DNA of 15,265 nt from Candidatus Aenigmatarchaeota archaeon (GTDB lineage Archaea; Aenigmatarchaeota; Aenigmatarchaeia; QMZP01). A model generated the notes under the pieces. It made no database searches. It worked only from the letters and a program-made list of their open reading frames with translations, and was not told the DNA's origin. Shown here one piece after another: positions 6,305 through 13,123 of this stretch; position 1 is the stretch's first letter, and the number at the start of each line of letters is the position of its first letter. The translations under genes were made by a program, and so were the position numbers. The stretch spans positions 1 through 15,265 of the forward strand of contig DAOVGQ010000081.1 in NCBI GenBank assembly GCA_030672315.1. Reading direction: 5' to 3'.

Positions 6305-7138
6305 GTGAAGGCAGTGAGGAACTGGACATGGCTCCTGATGATATTAATAATTGCTTTAGCAATATCAATCATGCTTAATCCGGGGGGGATAAAGAAGGAT
6401 GAGGGGATAAAAATGGAAATGAACGAGACAAAGCTGACCCTCACTACGGTTTATGATAACTACATGCACGGGACTGAGTTGAGAACAGGCTGGGGATTCT
6501 CGTGCCTTGTAAGGGCTGGTGACAAGAGCATCCTGTTTGATACAGGGGCTGAACCCCAGACCCTTCTGTACAACATGGAGAAGCTGGACATAGAGCCAAA
6601 GGACATTGATTTGATTGTTCTGTCGCATGCACACGGGGACCACACGGGTGGCCTTGAGGGAATCCTGGAGAGAAATCCCGGGGTCAGGGTCTATGTGCTG
6701 GAATCCTTTCCAGGGGGATTAAAGGACAGCATAAAGTCACATGGGTCAGGGATTGTCGAGGTTTCCGGTCCGGTGAAGATATCCGAGGGGGTTTGCACGA
6801 CAGGGGAGCTGGGAACCTTGATAAGGGAGCAGTCCCTGATTATTAAGACAGAAAGGGGCCTGGTTATCGTGACAGGCTGTGCACATCCCGGGGTTGTCGA
6901 CATAGTCAAGGAGGCAAAGAGGTTAACAGGCGAGGGCATATACCTGGTTATGGGCGGCTTCCACCTTTCAGGGGCAGGGGATGCTGAGCTAAGCTCTATC
7001 ATATCATCCTTCAGGGAGCTTGGGGTGGAGAAGGTTGCCCCATGCCACTGCTCCGGGGAGAGGGCAAGGGAATTGTTTGGAGAAGAATACGGGGATGATT
7101 TTATACCGAACGGCGTCGGGATGGTAATTGAAATATAA
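6305..7138 (+). CDS. Membrane-tethered metallo-beta-lactamase-fold hydrolase (COG1237-like)
   Basis: This protein of about 277 residues (from GTG 6305) belongs to the metallo-beta-lactamase superfamily. Residues about 7-25 form a hydrophobic segment (WTWLLMILIIALAISIML) that should anchor or export it. The catalytic domain starts near residue 43. Metal ligands are visible: SHAHGDH (107-113, the HxHxDH motif), an FDTG strand with Asp79, His194 in TGCAHPG, His220 in GGFHL, and a CHCS segment near 247-250. The pattern TGWGFSCLV...ILFDTGA and the CAHPG block match the COG1237 group, which includes an archaeal enzyme assigned to a step in methanopterin-type cofactor synthesis. With a membrane segment this copy may act on a different, extracytoplasmic substrate. 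The frame is open up to a TTG at 6272, but promoter spacing favours GTG 6305 (GTG 6314 is also possible). A permease gene follows 24 bases after the stop. Confidence 0.83.
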   Translation: MKAVRNWTWLLMILIIALAISIMLNPGGIKKDEGIKMEMNETKLTLTTVYDNYMHGTELRTGWGFSCLVRAGDKSILFDTGAEPQTLLYNMEKLDIEPKDIDLIVLSHAHGDHTGGLEGILERNPGVRVYVLESFPGGLKDSIKSHGSGIVEVSGPVKISEGVCTTGELGTLIREQSLIIKTERGLVIVTGCAHPGVVDIVKEAKRLTGEGIYLVMGGFHLSGAGDAELSSIISSFRELGVEKVAPCHCSGERARELFGEEYGDDFIPNGVGMVIEI

Positions 7139-7162
7139 TGGTTGAGGGCAGAGAGTGAGGAT

Positions 7163-8008
7163 ATGCTGACCCTGGTCATGGAAAGCCTTGCAGAGTCCCT
7201 GAAGATTCTCTTCATGGTCTTTGTGTTCATGGTTCTTGTCGATTTCCTGGGGATACGATACAGGGAGAGGATAAAGGATTTCGCCAGGGGGTTCAAGCAG
7301 TATGTAGTCAGCTCGTTCCTGGGAGCAACTCCCGGCTGCGCGGGGGCCTTTGCCAGCGTCTCCATGTACGTTCACGGGACCATATCATTCGGGGCAATAG
7401 TCGCTGCCATGATAGCCACATCCGGGGACGAGGCCTTTATCATGCTGGCCCTGTTCCCTGAAACTGCCCTGCTTGTTTTCGGTGTGCTGTTTGTCCTGGG
7501 TATTGGTTTTGGATGGATAACTGACAAGGCCATAGGCAGGTACAGGGGACTGGGAAGGATAACGGAACTTAAGGAGTGCAGGCTGGTCGTGCACGAGGGC
7601 AAGGAGAAGATTCCGAAGCATTTCATAAAGGAGCACATCTACGGGCACGTAATCAGGAAGCACATGCCCAGGCTCTTCCTGTGGCTGTTCTTTACCATGC
7701 TTTTCCTGGGCATCCTGAACTCCTACATACCCCTGGAGGAAATCCTGCCGTCCAGCGGGCTGCTCCTGATTCTGGTGGCGGTCCTGGTGGGGATAATCCC
7801 GGAATCAGGGCCACATCTTGTGTTCGTGATGCTGTTTGCCCAGGGCCTGATACCGTTCTCGGTCCTGCTGGCAAGCTCGGTTGTCCAGGACGGGCACGGC
7901 CTGCTGCCCATGCTATCCCATTCTGTCAGGAACACCTTTGTGATAAAGCTGTTCAATGTGGGGTTCGGCCTCCTGGCCGGGCTGGTTTTGCTGTTCATGG
8001 GGTTGTGA
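7163..8008 (+). CDS. ArsP_2-like putative metal/metalloid permease (10-TM family)
   Basis: This integral membrane protein of about 281 residues looks like the ArsP_2 (formerly DUF2899) family of putative heavy-metal exporters. Two hydrophobic halves of four to five spans each are separated by a central cytoplasmic loop (about 125-170) rich in charge and His ([20 protein letters not shown], then HVIRKH). Signature segments are [10 protein letters not shown] (54-63), TSGDEAF (86-92), GIIPESGPH (210-218) and [11 protein letters not shown] (241-251). Each half contains the Gly/Pro-rich break expected of this family. The frame is open to TTG 7142, but ATG 7163 is preceded by GTGAGG at good spacing and starts right before the first membrane span, so it is preferred. 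It sits between the hydrolase gene and the uracil-DNA glycosylase gene, one base before the latter. The transported ion cannot be read from sequence. Confidence 0.78.
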   Translation: MLTLVMESLAESLKILFMVFVFMVLVDFLGIRYRERIKDFARGFKQYVVSSFLGATPGCAGAFASVSMYVHGTISFGAIVAAMIATSGDEAFIMLALFPETALLVFGVLFVLGIGFGWITDKAIGRYRGLGRITELKECRLVVHEGKEKIPKHFIKEHIYGHVIRKHMPRLFLWLFFTMLFLGILNSYIPLEEILPSSGLLLILVAVLVGIIPESGPHLVFVMLFAQGLIPFSVLLASSVVQDGHGLLPMLSHSVRNTFVIKLFNVGFGLLAGLVLLFMGL

Positions 8009-8009
8009 T

Positions 8010-8582
8010 ATGGACAGGGAAGAGGAGATTTCAAGAGTGGCAAGGAAGGTGGAGTCCTGCAGGAAGTGCAGCCTGTACAAGACAAGGAACAGGACTGTTC
8101 TGGGCTCGGGCAGCCTTGATGCCGGGATAATGTTCATTGGCGAGGCCCCCGGATTCAATGAGGATTTGCAGGGAAAGCCCTTTGTGGGCAGGGCTGGCGA
8201 GGTGTTTGACGAGCTGCTGAAATCAGTCGGACTGGAGAGGAGGGAGGTTTACATCGCGAACGTGCTGAAGTGCCGCCCGCCCGGGAACAGGGGTCCGGCA
8301 AAAGAGGAGATAAGGGCCTGCACTCCCTATCTGGATGAGCAGATTTCGGTAATAAGGCCAGGGGTCATAGCGACCCTGGGGAGCTTCTCCATGTCCTATA
8401 TATTCGGGAAGTTCGGTCTGAAAGAGGATAAGATAAGCAGGATACACGGAAGGGTCTTCAGGATAAGCAACCTGGCCGGGACAAGGAAGATTGTCCCCCT
8501 CTATCACCCTGCTGTTGCCACGTACAACGCCGGGATGAAGCCCACCCTGCTCGAGGATTTCAGATCCCTTGGTAAGGAATAG
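8010..8582 (+). CDS. Uracil-DNA glycosylase, family 4 (4Fe-4S type)
   Basis: This 190-residue enzyme removes uracil from DNA after cytosine deamination, the first step of base-excision repair. Four Cys residues for the iron-sulfur cluster are present at 17, 20 (SCRKC), 88 (LKCRPP) and 104 (RAC). Motif A is [20 protein letters not shown] (44-63), typical of the thermostable family 4 enzymes, and the second motif is [10 protein letters not shown] (164-173, His166). Length and order fit the family. The ATG at 8010 begins one base after the stop of the permease gene, implying co-transcription and coupling; the open frame further upstream overlaps the permease and lacks family features. The gene converges with the pyrophosphatase gene across 17 bases with a T-rich stretch. 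Confidence 0.93.
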   Translation: MDREEEISRVARKVESCRKCSLYKTRNRTVLGSGSLDAGIMFIGEAPGFNEDLQGKPFVGRAGEVFDELLKSVGLERREVYIANVLKCRPPGNRGPAKEEIRACTPYLDEQISVIRPGVIATLGSFSMSYIFGKFGLKEDKISRIHGRVFRISNLAGTRKIVPLYHPAVATYNAGMKPTLLEDFRSLGKE

Positions 8583-8599
8583 TTTCTCTTTTCTGCAGT

Positions 8600-10606
8600 T
8601 CACACAGCAGCCCCCACGGCAAAGAAGGTGGCGAACATCAGGGCGACCTTTCCGATGAGCTTTATCAGTATGTTCAGGCTCGGGCCTGAGGTGTCCTTGA
8701 AGGGGTCCCCCACGGTGTCGCCAATCACCGCTGCCTTGTGGACATCCGAGCCCTTTCCGCCGAGGTTCCCTGCCTCTATGTACTTCTTGGCATTGTCCCA
8801 GGCGCCGCCTGCATTGGCCATCATTATGGCCATGAGGAAGCCTGTCATCAGGGCCCCTGCCAGGAGGCCTCCCACAGAGGCCGCACCCAGGGTCAGGCCG
8901 AGTATCACAGGCACTGCTATTACAATCAGTCCGGGCACAATCATCTGCCTGATTGCGCTGCGCGTGGCTATGTCCACGCACCTTGCATAATCAGGCTTGG
9001 CCTTGCCGGACATTATGCCCTTTATCTCCCTGAACTGCCTCCTGACCTCGTTTATTATCTCGAACGCGCCCGAGCTCACAGCCCTCATGGTAAGGGCAGA
9101 GAACAGGAAGGCGAGCATGGAGCCTATCATGAGGCCCACCATGACATTGGGGTCGGTTATGTTTATCACATCAAGCCTGGCAATTGCAAAATAGGTGGCC
9201 AGCCAGGCCAGGGCAGAGAGGGCTGCAGAGGATATTGCAAAGCCCTTGCCTATCGCGGCGGTGGTGTTGCCCACAGAGTCCAGGGCCTCGGTCTTCTCCC
9301 TTACGTCCTTTCCCAGGCCGGCCATCTGTGATATTCCTGCGGCATTGTCCACTATGGGGCCGTAGCAGTCTATTGAGAGCAGGATTCCGAGGTTCGCCAG
9401 CATGCCCACTGATGCTATTGCTATTCCGAACAGGCCCGCGTAGTAGTATGATATCAGGGTGGCCAGGGAGATCAGGATTATGGGTATCACAGTGGACATC
9501 ATGCCCACTGAAAGGCCCTCTATTATGTTTGTGGCAGGGCCGGTCTGGGAGGACCTGACTATGCCCTGGACAGGGCCCCTCTTGTCAGAGGTGTAATATT
9601 CAGTGGTCTTGCCTATCAGGAAGCCCGCTATCAGGCCTGATACCAGGGCCAGGAAGACCCCGAGGTCGTTCAGGACGTACATGGTCACGAAATAGGCAGC
9701 TATCACCATCAGGACGTTGCTTACTATCACCCCCCTGTTGAGCGCACCCCTGGCAGCGGATGTTTCCTCCTGGAAGCTCTTGGGCTCCCCCGAGGATCTC
9801 ACGAAAAAGCTCCCTATCATGGAAGCTATTATGCCAGCCCCTGCAAGGAGCATGGGGAAGATAAGGCCGGCCTGGCCGAATACAAGGACCCCCAGTATCA
9901 TGGATGCCAGTATGGCAGAGACATAGGACTCGAAGAGGTCAGAGCCCATCCCCGCGATGTCCCCCACATTGTCCCCCACATTGTCAGCTATGGTTGCGGG
10001 GTTCCTGGGGTCGTCCTCGGGGATGCCCTTCTCGACCTTTCCCACCAGGTCTGCTCCCACGTCAGCTGATTTGGTGAATATGCCCCCACCCACCCTGAGG
10101 AACAGGGCTATGGAGGAGGCACCGAAGCCGTAGGCAATCAGTATCTCGGGGTCCGGGGTCACTGAATAGAGGATGGTGAATACGGCTAAAAGGCCTGCAA
10201 GGCCGAGCCCGACGACAACAAAGCCCATAACTGAGCCGCCTGAAAAGGCTATCTTCAGGGCCCCTGAGAAGCTGGTCCTGGCTGAGTTTGCAGCCCTTAC
10301 ATTGGAATTAGTGGCAATCCTCATGCCTATGTATCCAGCAAGCGCGGACACGACGCTGCCCACCACATAGCTTGCTGACACGTAGAGGCCGAAGAGGAGG
10401 CCCAGAATGAGCGCGACCACCAGAACGAACACAGAAAGTGTCCTGTACTCCCTATTCAGGAAGGCCATGGAGCCCTCCTGGATGGCCCTGGCAATCTCCT
10501 TCATCTTTTCGGTTCCTGGCTCCTGGGAGTTCACGCTCCTTGCCAGGTATCCGGCAAAGAGCAGGGCCAGGATGGCTGACAAAAAAATGAGTCCTTCGAA
10601 CAGCAT
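8600..10606 (-). CDS. hppA: Membrane-bound cation-translocating pyrophosphatase (predicted K+-dependent)
   Basis: This 668-residue polytopic enzyme (about 16 membrane spans) hydrolyses pyrophosphate and pumps Na+ and/or H+ across the cytoplasmic membrane. Substrate-binding acidic motifs are [19 protein letters not shown] (182-200), then a second acidic motif with [20 protein letters not shown] (209-228), and the C-terminal [13 protein letters not shown] (631-643). In the cation-selectivity segment it has [10 protein letters not shown] (446-455). Ala450 and Gly453 stand where K+-independent enzymes carry Lys and Thr, so K+ dependence is predicted. Glu226 in DLFESY is the placement seen in Na+-transporting and related enzymes, whereas plant H+-pumps have Gly there, so Na+ pumping is plausible. 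ATG 10606 is chosen over GTG 10615 because GTGAGG lies just before it and a TATA box is correctly placed. It is monocistronic by its own promoter. Confidence 0.95.
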   Translation of the reverse strand: MLFEGLIFLSAILALLFAGYLARSVNSQEPGTEKMKEIARAIQEGSMAFLNREYRTLSVFVLVVALILGLLFGLYVSASYVVGSVVSALAGYIGMRIATNSNVRAANSARTSFSGALKIAFSGGSVMGFVVVGLGLAGLLAVFTILYSVTPDPEILIAYGFGASSIALFLRVGGGIFTKSADVGADLVGKVEKGIPEDDPRNPATIADNVGDNVGDIAGMGSDLFESYVSAILASMILGVLVFGQAGLIFPMLLAGAGIIASMIGSFFVRSSGEPKSFQEETSAARGALNRGVIVSNVLMVIAAYFVTMYVLNDLGVFLALVSGLIAGFLIGKTTEYYTSDKRGPVQGIVRSSQTGPATNIIEGLSVGMMSTVIPIILISLATLISYYYAGLFGIAIASVGMLANLGILLSIDCYGPIVDNAAGISQMAGLGKDVREKTEALDSVGNTTAAIGKGFAISSAALSALAWLATYFAIARLDVINITDPNVMVGLMIGSMLAFLFSALTMRAVSSGAFEIINEVRRQFREIKGIMSGKAKPDYARCVDIATRSAIRQMIVPGLIVIAVPVILGLTLGAASVGGLLAGALMTGFLMAIMMANAGGAWDNAKKYIEAGNLGGKGSDVHKAAVIGDTVGDPFKDTSGPSLNILIKLIGKVALMFATFFAVGAAV

Positions 10607-10637
10607 GGTCCTCACTTCTCTATAAATTGAGAGGCTG

Positions 10638-10650
10638 TATTTAAATATCT
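10638..10650 (-). promoter_or_regulatory. Promoter of the membrane pyrophosphatase gene
   Basis: On the minus strand AAAGATATTTAAATAC contains a good archaeal TATA box (TATTTAAATA) preceded by a purine-rich stretch fitting a TFB-recognition element. The centre near 10643 predicts a start of transcription near 10617, giving a leader of about 11 bases before ATG 10606 that includes the GTGAGG ribosome site. Confidence 0.6.
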
Positions 10651-10721
10651 TTCTGAATCAAAACCAGGCCCTAGCCCTCACATTATTGGTTTCGGGTGCA
10701 GGAGGTTTTCAGCCATCTGAC

Positions 10722-11747
10722 TCAGAACCGGGCATCCCCATGGGCGGCTTTCCCCTTCCTTCTCCTCAAGAGGAGGTATGCCGCTACCGATATCAATACC
10801 AGAAGGATGCACATGCCTGTTACTGGGTCAAGGAACACGTCTGTGAACGGGCTGCCCTCTTCGGGCTCCCCGAGGCAGGCGCCGCCGGCGCAGCCGAACT
10901 CGCAGGTCCCGATTCCCCTCCACTCTCCGCTGGCGTCGCATTCAAACACGTCATCACCAAGGCAGGTGGTCTCTCCCTCGGTGCAGCCCCCTGGAAGCAC
11001 GCTCTCGGTTCCGCACTCCTGCTCCTCCGCAGGCCTGCCCTCCTCTGTATCGCACTCATTCACGTCAAGGCATTCCCTGCTCTGGGAGCCCTCAAGACAT
11101 TGTGACCATGAGGAGCACTGCCAGTCAGGCACGCATTCCGGGGGCGTGTAGGTGCCGCCGCCCCCGCCGTTTCCGCCGTCGCCGTCTTCCTCGCAGCCCT
11201 CGTCAGTGGAGCCGTCAAGGTCATTGTCCTTCCCGTCACATAGCTCCGGAGCCCCGGGATAGATTGTGTTGTCGCTGTCATAGGGGTCGTCCCCTCCGCA
11301 TGCAATGTCGTGGTGGCCGTCGCCGTCGTAATCAGGGCACCCTTCAATAACAGTCACCTGCGACGGGCCAAGAATGGCCTCCTCCTGGGACATCCCCTCG
11401 AACAGGTATTCCCCGTACCAATCGTGGCTGCCTGTGCTGTTGGGGGCCCGCAAAACGTAACTGTACTGGGTGTCCTGGGCATTCTCGATTACAGTGATTT
11501 TCAGGAAACCTGCCTGCATGTCCTTGAGGCCCCCGTTGTCAACAACAACCCACAGGTTCGGGTACTCCTCCTCAAGGGCATAGGAATCCTCCTGGGATTC
11601 GTTGACATCCACGGTAAGCGTGACCGTGAGAAGGCTGCTCACTATGACGGTGTCATTTGAGAAGCCCCTGGTCACTGTTCCTGCCGAGGCCAGGGGCAAC
11701 ATAAGCAGAATGGCCAATAGGAGGGATGGAACTGTTTCTCTGAACAT
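10722..11747 (-). CDS. Secreted, membrane-anchored surface protein: shared N-domain, TSP1-like Cys module, TM tail
   Basis: This 341-residue protein is a paralogue of the products at 485-3148 and 3153-3650. It has a signal peptide (1-22, ending LPLASAG) and the shared beta domain (about 23-135; ENAQDTQ at 89-95, EYLFEGM at 113-119). A short Asp-rich region follows, with one degenerate MopE-like unit, CDGKDNDLDGSTDEGC (170-185), where the middle Cys is replaced by Leu. A Gly linker (190-198) leads to a thrombospondin-type-1-like module, CVPDWQCSSWSQC (205-217) through RPAEEQEC (238-245), a second Cys module (255-291), and a tail with FLDPVTG (305-311), one membrane span and RRRKGK. From Cys205 to the end it aligns with the partial product at the right edge of the window. 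It lies upstream of the pyrophosphatase gene on the same strand but that gene has its own promoter. Role unknown; surface exposure is well supported. Confidence 0.87.
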   Translation of the reverse strand: MFRETVPSLLLAILLMLPLASAGTVTRGFSNDTVIVSSLLTVTLTVDVNESQEDSYALEEEYPNLWVVVDNGGLKDMQAGFLKITVIENAQDTQYSYVLRAPNSTGSHDWYGEYLFEGMSQEEAILGPSQVTVIEGCPDYDGDGHHDIACGGDDPYDSDNTIYPGAPELCDGKDNDLDGSTDEGCEEDGDGGNGGGGGTYTPPECVPDWQCSSWSQCLEGSQSRECLDVNECDTEEGRPAEEQECGTESVLPGGCTEGETTCLGDDVFECDASGEWRGIGTCEFGCAGGACLGEPEEGSPFTDVFLDPVTGMCILLVLISVAAYLLLRRRKGKAAHGDARF

Positions 11748-11841
11748 CTGTTATTCACTGGTTTTCTTTAACTGCCTGAACGGGCATGATACGATTATAT
11801 TACCGGAATATTTATTAAAGGGTATTAAGGAAAACCCCATC

Positions 11842-11931
11842 ATGCGCAACCAAAAAACGGGCGGGCCGGGGCCTGCAGAATCCCTGCCCCAGTGCATCAA
11901 CAGCCACTGGTTAAAGAGCAGTGCAATCTGA
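11842..11931 (+). CDS. Possible 29-aa leaderless small ORF in the intergenic region
   Basis: ATG 11842 opens a 29-codon frame ending at TGA 11931 (start MRNQKTGGPGPAESLPQ). A TATA-like TTTATTAAAG at 11811-11820 is about 27 bases upstream, the spacing seen for leaderless genes elsewhere in this window. The stop overlaps the A/T box proposed for the downstream dockerin operon. No family is recognised and composition is not decisive. A GGGGC/GCCCC hairpin (11868-11872 with 11886-11890) lies inside, so a small RNA or a leader element is an alternative. Coding is doubtful. Confidence 0.18.
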   Translation: MRNQKTGGPGPAESLPQCINSHWLKSSAI

Positions 11932-11975
11932 TTTAAATAATTGATTGTCAATTATTATAAAGGAGGAGTGGAGGA
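11930..11975 (+). promoter_or_regulatory. Promoter and ribosome-binding site of the dockerin-cohesin operon
   Basis: ATTTAAATAA at 11931-11940 is a good TATA-like box. Transcription would begin near 11958-11962, giving a leader of about 24 bases. That leader holds AGGAGG (11961-11966) and GGAGGAG (11970-11976), the latter about eight bases before ATG 11984. This decides ATG 11984 over the upstream TTG at 11945, which would put the ribosome site inside the gene. Confidence 0.6.
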
Positions 11976-11983
11976 GTTATAGT

Positions 11984-13081
11984 ATGCAGTTCACGGAAGG
12001 GGCAGCAGCACTGCCGTGGTATGTTCTTCCCGGAGCAAGAGCCGGGGCTTACATAAGAGCGGAAGGCCTGGACAGGGAAAACGCATACGCCCGGGAAGAG
12101 AGGCTCGCCAGGGAAATCGGCCCCGAGTTCGACCGCGGGGTCTACAGGCAGCAGATGGCAGAGCTGAAGTCCAGTAGCGAGGTATTTGACAGGGCTGTCT
12201 ACAAGGCCTTGGATGGTTCTCTGGGGAAAGAAAGTATAGATAGGGCCCTGGATATCCTGAACTCCTGTTACAGGAACGTGAGGTTCGTGGGAAGGGTGGA
12301 TGGGATTTCTGACAAGGAGCTTGAGAATCTGATGGAAGCAGACGGGATAATGGAGAACGGTGAGCATGCCTCCATAGCCGACTGGTCCGATGCAGGGGGC
12401 TATAAAGGCACTTTTCATGAAAAGGGACCGGTTCGGAAGATAGGAAAGTGGGTTGGAATACTTGGCGTGCCTGTCATAGCCGGTCTTACAACAGCCGTCT
12501 TGTCAAACGCCCAGACCAATGACGGTTATATTGTCATTAATTGGTGCCACAACACAGAGCCAGACCTCCATAACTACAACTCTTACCTTATTGAGGAGGA
12601 GGAAATGAATAACAATCCCTCAGTATTGGACCCTAGAAACGGCGGGAGTGTGTATAACTGGTGGCAGCAATATGTACCCAAGGACAGGAATTTCTTTCAT
12701 CTCATGGGATTGGAGGTTGGTGAGATATATCATATGAGCCTTACTGCAGAAGTTGATGGAGGTATTGAGTCTAATCCTGCTGCAAACGAGCCCATAGGGG
12801 TTGCCAAGCGGCCGGGAAACATCTATACGGGTCCTGGTTCTGAGAATGATATCGACGGTTATGACGTAAGGGAGTTCAGGAAGGCGTACTACAGCAGGTA
12901 TGGTGACGGGACTGGGAAATATAACCCGCTGTGTGATCTTGATGCGGACCTTGATGTGGACTCAAGCGACTACAGAATCCTCTTGAATAACATGCGCTAC
13001 AACCCGACACAGCCCAATCAGATGGGCCTTGAATATGTTGACAACAGCCTGATGGTTGAGTTTGATTTTTGCGATATCTGA
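11984..13081 (+). CDS. Membrane-spanning protein with FN3-like domain and C-terminal dockerin-type module
   Basis: This is a 365-residue protein of unusual layout. Residues 1-150 are soluble, charged and mostly helical, with no family recognised; FDRGVY and FDRAVY (49-54 and 68-73) hint at a small internal repeat. Residues about 153-177 form one hydrophobic segment ending SNAQT, either a membrane anchor or an internal signal. Residues about 179-275 look like a fibronectin type III domain (IVINWCHNTEPDLHNYNSYL, then HLMGLEVGEIYHMSLTAEVD). Residues 283-340 match a dockerin type I pair. The first calcium loop is degenerate, ending DIDGYDVREF. The second is complete: DLDADLDVDSSD (318-329) has Asp at positions 1, 3, 5, 9 and 12 followed by YRILLNNM. 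It is the first gene of an operon with the cohesin-domain gene 42 bases downstream. The dockerin should bind Ca2+ and a cohesin; the N-terminal part is novel to me. Confidence 0.82.
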   Translation: MQFTEGAAALPWYVLPGARAGAYIRAEGLDRENAYAREERLAREIGPEFDRGVYRQQMAELKSSSEVFDRAVYKALDGSLGKESIDRALDILNSCYRNVRFVGRVDGISDKELENLMEADGIMENGEHASIADWSDAGGYKGTFHEKGPVRKIGKWVGILGVPVIAGLTTAVLSNAQTNDGYIVINWCHNTEPDLHNYNSYLIEEEEMNNNPSVLDPRNGGSVYNWWQQYVPKDRNFFHLMGLEVGEIYHMSLTAEVDGGIESNPAANEPIGVAKRPGNIYTGPGSENDIDGYDVREFRKAYYSRYGDGTGKYNPLCDLDADLDVDSSDYRILLNNMRYNPTQPNQMGLEYVDNSLMVEFDFCDI

Positions 13082-13107
13082 TATACCAAGGGGACTTGAA
13101 ATGTCCT

Positions 13108-13113
13108 GGAGGT
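13108..13113 (+). promoter_or_regulatory. Ribosome-binding site of the cohesin-domain gene
   Basis: GGAGGT ends 10 bases before ATG 13124. The 42-base gap after the dockerin gene has no TATA-like box, so the second gene is expected to be read from the upstream operon promoter. Confidence 0.6.
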
Positions 13114-13123
13114 AATCTGCAGC

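Noticed and set aside
8223..8981. Minus-strand frame of 252 codons overlapping the glycosylase and pyrophosphatase genes
   Set aside because: It lies across two confidently identified genes, has no recognisable motif and low-complexity charged composition, so it is a shadow frame.
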